In this document: piece after piece, positions 26,201-60,660 of the stretch | Layout: each line of letters begins with the position of its first letter | Position numbering within the stretch: the first letter of the stretch is position 1 | Assembly (NCBI RefSeq): GCF_932526225.1 | Contig: NC_064048.1 | Location: 9,944,515-10,008,514, forward strand | DNA: 64,000 nt | Source of the DNA: Nematostella vectensis | Lineage: Eukaryota; Cnidaria; Anthozoa; Actiniaria; Edwardsiidae | Direction of reading: 5' to 3' | Program-made: the position numbers and the translations under genes | The notes under the pieces: generated by a model | The model's input: only the letters and a program-made list of their open reading frames with translations | What the model was told of the DNA's origin: nothing | Database searches by the model: none

Positions 26201-26608
26201 CTGATCCTTGGAAGGGCATATAAACCTCCCCCTTTTGATAGAGTATAGACATCTGTAATCAGTCTACAGAAAAAAAAAACAACAACAACAACAACAAAAA
26301 AACAAGAAAAACTACAGCTGAATAAAAGGGTTTCCAGATAACCAGGTTCCACCATCTGTCTATATGTCTTCATTGAAGATACAAAAGCCATCTTGGACCA
26401 TTATACATGGATTACAATCCTTTATCATTCGCCGAGTGTTGAAAACAGAGAACGTACAGTACTGTTCAGTGACTTCCAAGCTTTCTCTCCTGGCTCACTC
26501 TGTGTATAACCACAACTATACAAACTGAACCTTATCATACATTTATACAATCCCACAGTCAAAAGTTCTTATTCCATCTTCTCCTGTGGATGTAGAATTT
26601 TCAGAAAG
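23250..26608. other. Convergent 3' region between the MANSC gene and the BCL2-like gene
   Basis: No coding exon seen. AATAAA signals on the plus strand at about 25650 and 25666 could end the MANSC transcript. A poly-G run sits at 23325-23338 and a poly-C run at 25341-25351. The 3' UTRs of the two convergent genes must lie here, but their ends cannot be fixed from sequence. Confidence 0.5.
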
Positions 26609-28405
26609 TTATCGGCAAGCCAACATCAGCAACGCTCCAATCCCCAGTCCAGCAACAGCGGCCATTCCCCATCTTCCATTCCCTCGCTTGCTATCCTGGT
26701 CTGAGGAGTCATCTTCACGTTGAAAAAAATCTATAAATCCATCCTGAAAAAAAAGTGGAACAATTTACATTAAAATGCATAAAAACCAAGTGTCTCAGAC
26801 GGGGCATGCATTCAAGCACAAATTATCTACAAAAAAATGCAAATTCTTCATCTCATTTGACAGGAACATTTAAAATAATCTTTGAAAATTCATATATGGA
26901 AGAAAATTCAAATTAAAGTTCAGATAGCAAAAGATTACAAAAAGCAAAAAATAAATAAATCGGTGTTTCAATAATAGTTGTCTTTGGATTTCTTTTAGTT
27001 CGCTTTGTGGATTTTTTTTTTTGGAAGAAGGTACATTTTTATTGTTATATCACAACATGATAAATACTGGCCAGCAGGAATTATGTTATGTATGACCAGT
27101 GACAAGAAGATGTTTTATCTCAAAATCTAACCACGAATGGATTTTTCATTCACAGGGAAATTTTACTACCAAAAAAAATACTACAAGACTGTACTGAACC
27201 CATAAACTATTTTCTTTAAAAAAGTTATCTTTTTGGCAAAATTCCCGTTATTCTAAATATGTCCTGTTTTGTTTACAAACCGTGGGAAAAATTTCTGTGA
27301 AAATAAATGTACATAATTCCGGAATAAATAAACTTCTCGAGCATTTTCTCGATTCTGTGGGCTTTATTTGCAATATATAAGTAACTTAAAAATCTGGCAC
27401 TGGAGTGAAAAGCGAAAAGGTAAAAAGTGAAAACATAAAATAGGAAATAATTAAGAAATATGAGTCACGTTCTTAATTTTTTCTATGCCACAGTATTTTT
27501 ATTCGAAATTCAGCTGCATGTTCGGAAGTTCTCGAATCGAGCATAATATTGTTTTCTGTCTATGAATTTTGTTTTTTGAGGAAAAAGTGTCCCCAATGTG
27601 TCTCACAACGCTGAATTACTTCCGAAATGAGTCGAATTTCAAGAAAAACATGTAAAAATCTAGCAAAAAAATGGTCATCAGAAAGTACCAGCTCTTGGAA
27701 CCAAGATTGATCACATTTCATTATTTCCTGTGATTCAATTTTTGGCAGCGAGAGTACGGTATAAAAATTATATATATTTTTGGTATTTTGCTCCAACTAT
27801 GGTAATATTCTCCCTCGTTTGTAAACACTCTCGAGCCACAGGAGGAAATCTTTGAAAAAAAAAACATTGAAAAATCCAAGAAAAATGCATGGACTTCAAA
27901 ACAATCCCCATGCTCGCCTAAAACAATTACTACAGTGTTAGGGTTATTTTAAAGCGAGAAATACTTGTTGAAATCTTACCCAGCCACCATTTTCTCGAAT
28001 CCAGCAGGACAGGTTTTGGTCCATGTAGCGTGAGACCCATTCTACAATGTCGTTCACTAATTCGTGTAATTCCTCTCTTTGGGCGCAATAAACTGCAAGG
28101 GTTGCTCCAAAAGCAAGAAAAGCAACAACTCTACCCCAGTTTTTGCCCGATTGGAAGATCTCATTGGCGATTCCAACAAAAGTTGGATAAGTTGAAATTG
28201 GAGTGAGATGCAGTTGGTCACACATAGAATGAAATAGCTCGCTGTTGTCCGCAATTAATTCATCAGCCACAATTCTTAAATGCTTCGAGGCTTTGGTCGG
28301 AGATTCCATATTAAATCCCTCCAGGAATATGTTATTTTGCCGTAGTTTGTAGCCGATGAAATCCTTCACCATTTCGTGGGATTGTGTATTGACTTGAACT
28401 GGCAT
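26609..28405 (-). CDS. BCL2-family protein, pro-survival type, 2 exons, 186 aa
   Basis: Exons 27980-28405 and 26609-26743. The intron splits the BH2 motif exactly after NGGW, in phase 0, at the position conserved in animal BCL2 genes. Motifs in order: BH4-like (MVKDFIGYKL, residues 12-21), BH3 (LRIVADEL, 43-50), BH1 (SGKNWGRVVAFLAFG, 86-100), BH2 (WIRENGGWDGFIDFF, 135-149) and a C-terminal hydrophobic anchor (MAAVAGLGIGALLMLAC, 169-185) ending in Arg. The BH4-plus-BH1-3 order and the NWGR core are those of BCL2/BCL-XL-like survival proteins, which sit on the outer mitochondrial membrane and hold BAX/BAK or BH3-only proteins. The assignment to the survival branch is inferred from BH4 and the whole motif set. 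Confidence 0.93.
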
Positions 28406-30595
28406 GGTTTGCAGTTCGCGTGTAGAATCTGTTCCAAAAATATTTGAACCGGCTGTAAAGATCTCGCTTTCCTGAAGGCAATGGAAGATTGGGACTTTGG
28501 AGTTGTAAATCTTGGTTAATTTTATCTGCAGCTCTTCAATACGGAGCTTTGTTGCGTGGGGAAATTTGTCTTCTGTGTAATGCTAATTAGACTCCCTTGC
28601 TTTCTGGAAGCTGAAGCCACGGATCTTGTTTGATGTTTGGCTGCTTTTCAGGCGTGCAAGTCCACTTTTGTACAATTATTTCCAGATTTCTTCCGTTCCC
28701 AGCCACAAGGGTCCCTACAGGAAGCAATACGGGGCCTTTCAGTTTCAAATCCCGAATTCACTGCGAGGCCTTAATAAGTTTACTTTTGTCGGCTTATTCG
28801 GGAAAATTTGCAGGAAGAAATTCATTGATTGGCTGAATTACAAAAGGTATTGTCAATAGCTAATTAGGCCTACGTCATACTTAATTATAAATTCGCGTGC
28901 GATCTGAAAGACTCCACAGAAGGCAGAAAAAACTGTGAAATTGGAAACATATTTTCGCTGGAATTTTTAGAAAATTTTTTTTGAAGTGTTTAAATTGAGA
29001 TTTCTATCTGTATCAGCTTTAAAAAAAACTCGTGATTAATTGTCATAAATTGCAAATAATGGCGACAGGAAGTACAGGAATCTATTATGACGTCAAAGCA
29101 TTGTATGTTGCAATCGAGGGCAATACCTTATGCTAGCCACATTTGTGGGGTTATCAACACTTTGTTATATAAGTGTCCAACGAGCTATAACTCCATGAAG
29201 TATTGGCCTGTCTAGCAGTGACTTTTGGAAGCCGGATTTTCACTGACCTACCAGAGAGTATGTTGGCATGAGTAAAAAACCCGGTTGGAACCGGGAAAAA
29301 TTATAAAAAAAAAACTATTTTAACTGTAAGGCTTTGTTATCGCAAATTAATTTCATCTTTTATTATTTGATTACGGGCTAAATGGAAACGACATTACTCT
29401 CTTTTGTGCGGGCGGGTCTTTCTGCCAACTCAGCACTTTATAAAAGGCCTGTAGACCTCACGTCCAGCCAGACGTTTGACCTTGAATAGCCTTAATCAAA
29501 TGAAAAGCTTTTTTTTTTATGTAGCAACGCATTCATACTCTACTGTGTCTCATTTTTACGTATGTCACCCCTTTGTAATTATCATTTGAGGTCTTGTTCA
29601 ACCACAACTGCAAACCGCAAATTGAAACGTCTACAAGTTTACGTGTGATTTCTCTCGCGCGCAAAACTTGCTCTCGATTTCCGAATTCCCGTGGACGCTA
29701 CAGTTTTGGCTGGTCTACGTTATTATTCCAGCACTATTTTAAAGTAACTGGATCGAAATGTAAGCTTTACTAATGTTTATTTGCGCTTCGAAAAGAGTTT
29801 ATTTTTGCATTTGTTATATTTACCTAATAAAATCGAATCGTTTGCTGGATACGATTGGAGTTCGATTGGATTGCATTTTGTTCGGTTTCGTTCAACTGTG
29901 TATTGTGCAGTGAAACCTGGATTTTACGATACTGGGTTTTACGATAACCTATGTGGAATTTAAATCATTTTTCGTCAAGTGCACATGTCCAATGTTTTCG
30001 TGAAGTACACGAGAATAAGAAAATTTACCATACCCCGCCCCCCACGGCCTTTTGCCTTTTGCTTTTTAATCTCTCTCCGTTTTTTTCTATCGTTGAAACA
30101 ATTATAGCGAGGTACTATATATCAGCTGTAAAGTTGCCTTTTCAACAACTTTGTCTCTTGCCCTGTTTATTAATTCTTTATGTCAGTTTAATTCTCCAAT
30201 GAAAGGTGTAACCTTTTTAAAAACATTTATTCAGTGCGTACGTGATATCGAAGTCGTCGATCATCCAACCAACACATTCCGGAAGCATTAAAGAAAGCTC
30301 TGGATTGGTCCGACCCTACATAGGCATTTTTGTAGAGTGCCCGATTATACTTGTCTGAGCAAGTTATCAATAGTGTTCAAATTCCTTGCAGTTCCAAAGT
30401 GTCGACTTCTTAAATTTCCTTATACGTGCAAGCGAACTTACCTTAATTTAATAAAGGCATATATTTAACTTTTAGAAATGTCAAAACGTTTTTGCCGCGA
30501 GACCTCCAATTCGTTCCGAACAATCCTCCCCCCCCCCCCCCCCACCTTAACAAAAACAATGCTCATTGTACCTAGTCCCCCTCGTAGCAACCGTC
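28406..30595. other. Intergenic region between the BCL2-like and methyltransferase genes
   Basis: The flanking genes are divergent, so this should hold both promoters. I see no coding exon with recognisable motifs; the open frame at 28626-28859 is unsupported. A transposon-end relic lies at 29908-29950 and poly-C at 30528-30543, about 50 bp before the methyltransferase start. Confidence 0.55.
29908..29950 (+). mobile_element. Relic end of a pogo/Tigger-like element
   Basis: CAGTGAAACCTGGATTTTAC followed by GATACTGGGTTTTACGATAAC matches the left end of the element at 58776, including the repeated GATTTTACGATAAC motif. No second end was found nearby. Confidence 0.6.
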
Positions 30596-32468
30596 ATGGC
30601 GAGCGAGGTCAAACTTGGATCGAGATTTACCGACAGTAAAACGTACGAAAATGTACGACCCTCATACACTCGAGAGCCTGTAGAGTTTCTTTTAAAGAAA
30701 ATAGGAGCTTTGAATGAAGATGGGACGCCTTGCAACCGAGAATTCAAGATTTTAGAACTAGGGGCTGGAACCGGGAAGTTCACTCGTGTGGTGATGGAGG
30801 TCTTGGAAAAAAATCCGAATTTTCAAGTGATCGCCAGTGAACCGCTTCCAGAAATGTGTCATAAGTTTAAAGAAGTTCTACCTGGCGTGGAGGTGATGCA
30901 ATTTGCAGCGGAAGACATCCGTGAGTTTTGATCTATTAATAGATTGAATGTCTAAATTAATCTTCGGGGCTTTCCCTTAGTTGTATATACTGAGTTCTGA
31001 GTCTCGGGGTTTTTCCTCTTTTTTATGGTTGTAAGGGGGGAAATAGAAGAGGAAGTATATCTACAAGTTGGGGAGTGATGGAAAAAAAACCCATTCGATC
31101 CTTTTAAGTTAACTGCTTAAAAGCAGTTACCCTTGCTCGATAGAGCCCATTTCATTAAAACCCCGGATCACCATTAGTTAGCAAATCATAACTTGAAAAT
31201 TAGTTATGGTAAAGCAAAAAGTGCATTGAGGCCCGAAATGCACTTTATTTATACAGTTACCACTCCATAACTTTCTACTAAAAAATATTGAAAACATCAG
31301 TTACCCAAAGGGCCACTTGCAGAATAACTTCAATCAGTGTTATTTAGAAAATAGTCAAAATTATGCAGTATAAATGACCAGCAAAATCAATAAGAGCTTT
31401 TACGCCTCGTTGGAGACAGATTAGTGTTCCTGACATTTTGAGCATTAGCCCTTTGGAGCAAAAGAAGATTAAAAAAACATACCATTTCAAATTGTTTTTT
31501 AATGATGTGGTGTAGCCAGGATTTAACAGGAGGGACCCTAAAGGCCCTTTTAAGGCATATTCTCCTGTATTTTAGATAATTTCTCATACCTTTACTGTAT
31601 TTTGGCTGCTAAAAGGTGTGTGTGTGTGGGGGGGGGGGGGGAGGGCAGGCCCCCTTGGCCACCTCCCTGGCTATGCCCCTGATATTCATTTATCCCTGAT
31701 TCCACCATGCCTAGAAGACCAACAGCTGGTCTAAAGCTTGCTGTGTCAATGTGTTGTGGCTTGATGTGTTTTGATAGTTGTGATGATATTGTGCAAGTTG
31801 TTGTTTTGCAAGGGTTGTTTTACTTGAATACTGCTATCAAATTTTTCTGCAAGTATTTTAGCAGAGGAAATCAAAATATGAGCCATCCTACAATAACTGG
31901 AAACAATGTTTCTTGTCACTTCTGGTTGAATGTATTTTTCTTCTTATTTACAGCTTTTCCTGATGCCACTTTTGACTCTGTTCTTGCAAGTTCTTCCATT
32001 CACTGGTTCAGTAATCACAAAAGCATGCAAGAAATACACAGAGTTTTAAAGAGTGCAGGGACCCTTGGGGTGGCTTATATCTTTCCTGCTGTAGGATCAA
32101 GCCTGTGGATTAAAGAAACCTTAGAATACCTAGACCCAGTGTACAAAAGAAATGGAATCCTTTGGCCTGCATTGCATCATAGCAAAGTCATTGCACAAGT
32201 CCCTCTAGATTTGTATTTTGAAATTGGAAGCAGTTGTTTTAGCACCAGTAGAAATGTGAATACCCAGAGCATGTTCAGTTATTTGTTATCCTACAGTTCA
32301 GTGGCCTCACTTTCTGAAGAGGAGAAAGAGGCTTTTAAACTTCATTACAATAAAACTATTGACAAGTATTTTACAGCTACTGGAAAGCAACTTCAAAGTC
32401 TTGAATTTGATATGCTGATTAATTGTTTTAAAAGAACTTCAAACGACAAAAGCTTGGTATTAAAGTAA
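30596..32468 (+). CDS. Class I SAM-dependent methyltransferase, 2 exons, 279 aa
   Basis: Exons 30596-30920 and 31954-32468; the joined codon gives AAEDIPFPDATFD. Motif I for SAM binding is ILELGAGTGKFT (residues 52-63). The acidic motif II region is VIASEPLPEM (78-87). AAEDIPF (104-110) and FDSVLASSSIHWF (115-127) are the later core motifs. The N-terminal RPSY motif and the IHWF motif place it with the Methyltransf_11/25 family of small-molecule methyltransferases related to yeast CRG1-type and trans-aconitate methyltransferases. The substrate cannot be told. No signal or membrane segment, so probably cytosolic. The frame stays open upstream to a TTG, but the first ATG is at 30596. Confidence 0.85.
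31503..31682. mobile_element. Possible hAT-like MITE in the methyltransferase intron
   Basis: The right end, read on the minus strand, is CAGGGGCATAGCCAGGGAGG, a typical hAT-type terminus. A partial left end (GTGTAGCCAGGATTT) begins near 31510. A 14-base poly-G run lies inside. The left terminus looks truncated, so this is tentative. Confidence 0.4.
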
Positions 32469-32699
32469 CAATGTTAAAGTAAGTGGAGTTGCTTCTAATC
32501 TTACTGGACTGCCAAGTTGTAGTTTGTGCATGTTTATTAATGAACCCATGTAATAAGCCCCCTTCCCTCCCCGTGGTCCGCATCTCACCCCCTCCTATGA
32601 AGAATGATGGATTTGCAGTCTTTGTTATGTAAACTATTGTTTCAATACAATATCAAGGCTGTAATTGGCCACATTATATTTTGCCTCACAGGATATGCT

Positions 32700-32990
32700 G
32701 TTTTTGTTTTATAAGAATATTTTCTATAAGTATGTCAAGCCTGAGATTGTGCCATATGTTAAGAACATGTTAAGAACATGTTGAAGCTAAAAAAAAATAT
32801 TGTTTTGTCGTTGTGATGCGTTCTTAAATGTAGAATAAAATCATATTTGACAATAATAACCTCGAATAATATTTCTGTTGATCACTTATATACACTAAAC
32901 ATTTGGAAAATACTTCAATATTTTTCTGCATAAAATACTCCAAAAAATAACAATGGCCCAGGCTCAACTGAAAACTAGATGCTCTTAAAA
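32700..32990. repeat. Dispersed repeat, copy 2 (pair with 13300-13640)
   Basis: Shares both ends and internal TTAAGAACATG motifs with the copy in MYLIP intron 3, in the same orientation. Confidence 0.65.
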
Positions 32991-33059
32991 AATAAAATGT
33001 GCAATAGCTTTCTAAATCACCCATGTGCAGCATGGTCTGCGACAACGAAATGTAAATAA

Positions 33060-33300
33060 ATAAATTAAAATTAGACATTGTCTCCCTCTTGCCACTAGGG
33101 TACTCAGGTGAGATACCTGTGGACGCCCGCGATTTTAGACCAGCGGCTAGCGCCAGAGCGAGGCGGTAGCCGCAAAATATTTGCCACGTTGTAATAAGCG
33201 GTCGGTCGCTCAAAATCCACGTATAGTTTGCCAACAAGGACGAAAAACGCCTGGAAAACGCCAAGGTTACATCAATACTGGCTCGAAGAATATCTGCAAG
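33060..33300 (+). promoter_or_regulatory. Putative SEC31 promoter and non-coding exon 1
   Basis: This stretch is CpG-rich against an AT-rich background and ends at a good 5' splice site at 33301. The coding exon has 21 bases of 5' UTR after an acceptor at 35739, so a non-coding first exon must lie upstream and this is the best candidate. No TATA box is evident. Confidence 0.45.
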
Positions 33301-33969
33301 GTACAGAACTTGTCATATTTCATCCAATTTTCCTGTGATTTCGTGTAAAAGTTGTGTCATCGGTCGATGGATTGGGATGTGTCTGTTTTTATTTTATAGT
33401 TTGTCACGAAAAATTAAGATGTGAAGGAATCGCTGATTATTTTGTATTAAGATTATTAGTTTAATGCTCCAGATGATATAAAGCGTGTTCTTTTTTATCC
33501 TAGCTAAATTTGCATTGTTTTTAGAATAAATAAGATAACAAATGCTCTGTTTCGGAGTTGTCAGTCACAAATATTGAGGATTCGCCGGGTTTCTTTTGAA
33601 AGAAGTTGTTTACTTTGACAGTAGTTTATTGAAATGCCTGTCTTTACTGTAATTGTTTTCTATTCTTTGCTGCTATTCTATTTATTATGTAGTGGTTGAA
33701 GATCTACCATAATAATTAGACCAAAACACAACGATCGCCTATTATCGCGAAAAATATACTTAGTTGTTTATAAAGGCGAATTTATTTTAGTAAGCTCACT
33801 TATAAATTGGTGTTTCTGGACCAGAAAATTATAAATCCTTTTTAAGTAATAACACCAGTTGTTGTTGCATTTTCACAAGAGTTCCAATATATTTTGTGTT
33901 TTATTGTGATGACGGTTATGCTTGACTAGCACTTTCATATAACTGACCCACAGTACTGAGAAGGTTGTA

Positions 33970-35645
33970 ATTGAGCTGTAGAACAACTAGGTGGTATAAC
34001 TGAAAAGACTAAAGACTAGCTTTTAAATAAACAGCTTGTATGACTAGAAAACCTACAGACAAGCTGTAGAATAACTAGGTTGTATGTATGACTAGAAAAA
34101 CTGAAGACAAGCTGTAGGTTAACTAGTTGATACAGTATGACTAGGAAGACTGTAGAATAACTGTAGCTGTAGAATAACTAGGTGGTATGACTAGAAAGAC
34201 TACAGACAAGCTGTAGAATAACTAGGTGGTATGACTAGGAAGACTACAGACAAGCTGTAGAATAACTAGATGGTATGACTAGAGAAACTACAGACAAGCT
34301 GTAGAATAACTTAAGGGTATGACTAGGAAGACTAAAAACAAGCTGTAGAATAACTAGGTGGTCTGACTAGAAAGACTACAGACAAGCTGTAGAATAACTA
34401 GGTGGACTGACTAGAAAGACTACATACAAGCTGTAGAAGAACTAGTTGGTATGACTAGGAAGACTACAGACAAGCTGTAGAATAACTAGAGGGTATGACT
34501 AGAAAAACTAGAGACAAGCTGTAGAATAACTAGAGGGTATGACTAGGCAGACTACAGACAAGCTGTAGAATAACTAGGTGGTATGGCTTGAAAGACTACA
34601 GACAAGCTGTAGAATAACTAGATGGTGTGACTAGGAAAATTACAGACAAGCTGTAGAATGACTAGATGGTATGACTAGAAAGACTACAGACAAGCTGTAG
34701 AATAACTAGGTGGTCTGACTAGAAAGACTACAGACAAGCTGTAGAATAACTAGGTGGTATGACTAGAAAGACTACAGACAAGCTGTAGAATAACTAGGTG
34801 GTATGACTAGAAAGACTACAGACAAGCTGTAGAATAACTAGGTGGTATGACTAGGAAGACTACAGACAAGCTGTAGAATAACTAGATGGTATGACTAGAG
34901 AAACTACAGACAAGCTGTAGAATAACTAAAGGGTATGACTAGCAAGACTACCAACAAGCTGTAGAATAACTAGGTGATATGACTCGAAATTCTACAGACA
35001 AGCTGTAGAACAACTAGGTGGTATGACTAGGAAGACTACCAACAAGCTGTAGAACACAGTAACTTGGTGGTGTGCCTCGAAAGACTACAGACAAGCTGTA
35101 GAATAACTAGGTGGACTGACTAGGAAGACTACAGACAAGCTGTAGAATAACTAGGTGGACTGACTAGAAAGACTACAGACAAGCTGTAGAATAACTAGGT
35201 GGTATGACTAGAAAGACTACAGACAAGCTGTAGAATAACTAGTTGGTATGACTAGAAAGACTACATACAAGCTTTAGAATGACTAGGTGATATGACTCGA
35301 AATTCTACAGACAAGCTGTAGAACAACTAGGTGGTATGACTAGGAAGACTACAGACAAGCTATAGACTAACTAGGTGGTCTAACTAGAAAGACTACAGAC
35401 AAGCTGTAGAATGACTAGGTGGTATGACTAGGAAGACTACAGACAAGCTGTAGAATAACTAGGTGGTATGACTAGAAAGACTACAGACAAGCTGTAGAAA
35501 AAACTAGTTGGTATGACTAGAAAGACTACATACAAGTTGTAGAACAACTATGTGGTATGACTAGAAAGACTACAGACAAGCTGTAGAATAACTAGTTGGT
35601 ATGACTAGGAAGACTACAGACAAGCTGTAGAATGACTAGGTTGTC
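33970..35645 (+). repeat. 44-bp minisatellite with a hairpin in every unit
   Basis: About 38 tandem copies of a 44-bp unit in the intron before the first SEC31 coding exon. Each unit carries CTACAG-ACAAG-CTGTAG, a perfect 6-bp inverted repeat with a 5-nt loop, followed by AATAACTAGGTGGTATGACT. A few copies have mutations in one arm (for example CTACAT) without compensating change in the other. Confidence 0.93.
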
Positions 35646-35760
35646 TTGTGTAGGCATGATGGAATCAAACTGGTTTTTGATCAAGTCATGTTAAAACTTG
35701 CTATACATTATAACATTTGTTTGCATTTTTTTTTTTCAGATTGCTCTATAGACTAACAAC

Positions 35761-57950
<22,190 letters not shown>

Positions 57951-58775
57951 GTCAAAATAGGAATTCTCTTTACTGGAGTAATATGTTCCCTGTTGTATGT
58001 TGAGGAGAATCTGAAGTCTACTAGGTATTTTCAATTTAATTTCAAAATGTGAATTCTCTTTACTGGAATATGTTCCCCATTGATGTGGTGGGGAGATTCT
58101 ATATTTTATCAAGTCACTCTCATCTTAGTTATAGATTGAGGAATCAGTATCTCCAATTATTTTTTTCAAAATACCCAGATAGTCGTGTTTACCTTTGAAA
58201 TGAATTTGGATACCAAAATTGGTAGTCGACCCTGCGGGATCGAGTACTGACTTTTGGTGATCCAGTTTATTTTTTATATAGTTATCTGTGAAATTTCATT
58301 ATTGATTGCCTCGGTTCACCCGTGAATGTAGATTACTAGTTGATTACAGAATGGTACTTTCTGTCGTAGTTAATCAGTTGACTTGACTCTTTATCTTTAT
58401 AAATCACCTACACAAATCTAAGGCTAGGGAATCCCCTAGGATATAACGCAGTAGACAGTCAAAAGCTTTAGAGAGACACTTTGTCATCACACGAATTCCC
58501 TTTTCATTTTGAGGAAGCCAGAACTTCTACATCAGTACTCGCCACCCCTAGAACAATTTCAAGACCATGATTATTTTTTATGTGTGTACTTATAGGTACT
58601 TAGAGGTCAATTGCGTATGCATGTAAACCCTTCAAGAGGATGGTGATTTAAAGATGTTATAAAATTCTAACGGAAAACGAGACATCATGAGATTTTGTCG
58701 TTTGTTTGGGATTTGAAGGATTTAAAAGCTTTTTAACAAATTAAGGAGATTTTTGAGCCCTGGCATTGTAAAGTA
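57951..58775 (+). other. SEC31 3' UTR and flank
   Basis: Directly after the stop are two diverged copies of a roughly 80-bp block (GAATTCTCTTTACTGG in each, 57953-58100). No unambiguous poly(A) signal stands out, so the transcript end is unknown. No other gene is seen. Confidence 0.5.
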
Positions 58776-59824
58776 CAGTGGAACCTGGATTTTACGATAA
58801 CCCCGATTTTACGATAACCCCGATTTTACGATAGCGTTCCGTTCTCCCGGTGGGATTACAGTGTAATGTATAAGAAATCGCCTCGATCTTACGATATTCT
58901 CGATTTTACAATACAAATCCGTTCTCCCAATCGTAATTCTGACCTCCATACAATGATATTACTGATTCTGTCTACCAACATAGAGGGTAAAGCTCAAGAC
59001 ACCACACATGTAAAGTACAGTTAATTCCCTTGATTTGCACTGCGCACCCCTTCTGCGCATAGTGGCGTGCGCTGTTTGTTCGAATTTTCCGGTATTAAGT
59101 GTGCGCGCGCGCCACAGTTGTACAAGAAAACAAAGCAAAAGGCGCGCGTTTTTTACTTAAAATCGCTTTGACAAAAAAACGAAGTCGGTTACCCCCATGT
59201 ATTATTTGCTCAAATAGTTTACCGTATAAATAGTGGCAAAAACAGTGTCTTTTAGTGCGATCTCTTAAAATGTGATTTGTTTTGAACGTTTGCTACTACG
59301 GGTTTTTGTTTAGGAGATCGGATTTTGGCAGCTCGACAAATAGAACTTAATTTTCTAAAGACTATAGGCACTACTTTTGAAAATTTAGAGTTGTCAATTT
59401 TCCTCGCACGATCAGTATAAACGCGTCAAAATTACGCCCTTCTGTTTTGAAAACGAGGTCGGTTACCCCCAATTTTTTTTTTGAAAGCCCTTAACTTCAA
59501 TATTGTTTATTCCAAGTTTTAAAAAAAATCGGGGTTGTAGAACTATTTCAAGGGAATTACCTTAATCGATTTTTTGATTTGACAGATATTGTTTAATGCA
59601 GATTATAGTCTTACGTAGAGTAACTTTTACAGTCTTAAACGGAGTCCAGTTACAATATTATTAACTTGTGAAAGCTGATAATTAACCCTACCTCGCCACA
59701 ACGATATTTTCAGTGGATTTTTCTTTATATCGTAAAATCCAGGACCACTTTGTAACGATACCTCCATTTTACGATACATTTTTTTTTCTCCCCCGGGCCA
59801 TATCGTAGAATCCAGGTTCCACTG
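58776..59824. mobile_element. Non-autonomous pogo/Tigger-like DNA transposon
   Basis: A 1049-bp element bounded by TA on both sides (58774-58775, 59825-59826). The left end is CAGTGGAACCTGGATTTTAC; the complement of the right end is CAGTGGAACCTGGATTCTAC. Sub-terminal GATTTTACGATA motifs recur inside both ends. There is no transposase ORF. TA target duplications and the CAGTGGAACC terminus fit the Tc1/mariner-pogo group. Confidence 0.8.
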
Positions 59825-60113
59825 TAATAAATGGAGTCTAGAAGTTTGCTAAAAATGCAAATATCAGCATACACGAATGCTCGATGATCTAGCGTACTTT
59901 GCGGACGCTGGTTCCTTGAGCATGGCATACACCCAGCTATTTTGAAAAACATCGCCCACTCTGTCCCGCCCTTTAGGCGCGCTGCCAAAGTATCACAGCA
60001 AGGTTAAGCACGCCAGAAGAGAATCCAGGGAACACATCGCAGAAGAAATGGGTACTCTCTTTTCTTCAACGGACACTGAGCGAGCCTGGGTACGAGGCGG
60101 AACGTGTGTGTAG

Positions 60114-60350
60114 CGTTGCAGAATGGTCCTCGTTGCAGAAGTGTCTAACCAATCAGATTTTCTCAGCTATATTATTAACAAACGACCGTTCTGCCATACC
60201 AAACTCGATCCCAGGGAAGAAGAGGGAAGACTGTTCTGCCACTAGATCCCAGTGTCACACGTGTGGTATTCTAACAAGGTCTATGATTGGACACATGTAG
60301 TTCTATCTGATTGGTTAGACACCTTAACCACAAGGACAGTTCTGCAACGG
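60114..60350. mobile_element. Inverted-repeat (foldback) element
   Basis: CGTTGCAGAA, GTCCT and GTGTCTAACCAATCAGAT occur at about 60114-60157 and, inverted, at about 60304-60350. The arms are about 45 bp with about 145 bp between. Probably a MITE. Confidence 0.6.
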
Positions 60351-60354
60351 TACA

Positions 60355-60452
60355 TGTGTGTGCCGGTCCATTCTCGTTCCCAAAGCTCCTCCGCTGTTGT
60401 GTGTCGGGAAACATGACCGAGGAGCTCTGGGGACGAGAATGTGTGCCGGTCG
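60355..60452. repeat. Foldback hairpin next to the previous element
   Basis: TGTGCCGGTC appears at both ends as a direct copy. Inside, CATTCTCGTTCCCAAAGCTCCTC pairs with GAGGAGCTCTGGGGACGAGAATG, a near-perfect 23-bp stem with about 28 nt of loop. No ORF. Confidence 0.7.
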
Positions 60453-60589
60453 AATTTTCTACAGCTGAAAAAGTCAGAGATTGGAGGTTCCAATTACTTC
60501 GATTTTCAGCTGCGAGCTCTTGTCAATAACTTTCAATTGCTTAACCGCTTTTTGGCTTACATCAACTGACGAATTCCATTTGGTGCCGT

Positions 60590-60660
60590 TTGATTGGTCA
60601 GTACCTCACAGAGAGGTTCGTGATTGGTCAGTACTTCACAGAGAGGTTCGTGATTGGACT
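60590..60660 (+). repeat. 30-bp tandem duplication
   Basis: TGATTGGTCAGTACCTCACA and GAGAGGTTCG occur twice, followed by a partial third copy (TGATTGG). Confidence 0.85.

Larger units (their letters stand above)
32469..35739. other. Methyltransferase 3' flank, SEC31 promoter region and 5' UTR intron
   Basis: A dispersed repeat copy occupies about 32700-32990. About 33060-33300 is richer in CpG than its surroundings and ends at a consensus donor (CTGCAAG then GTACAG at 33301), a likely non-coding first exon of SEC31. Its partner acceptor is at 35739. The intron between holds a 44-bp minisatellite. Confidence 0.55.
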
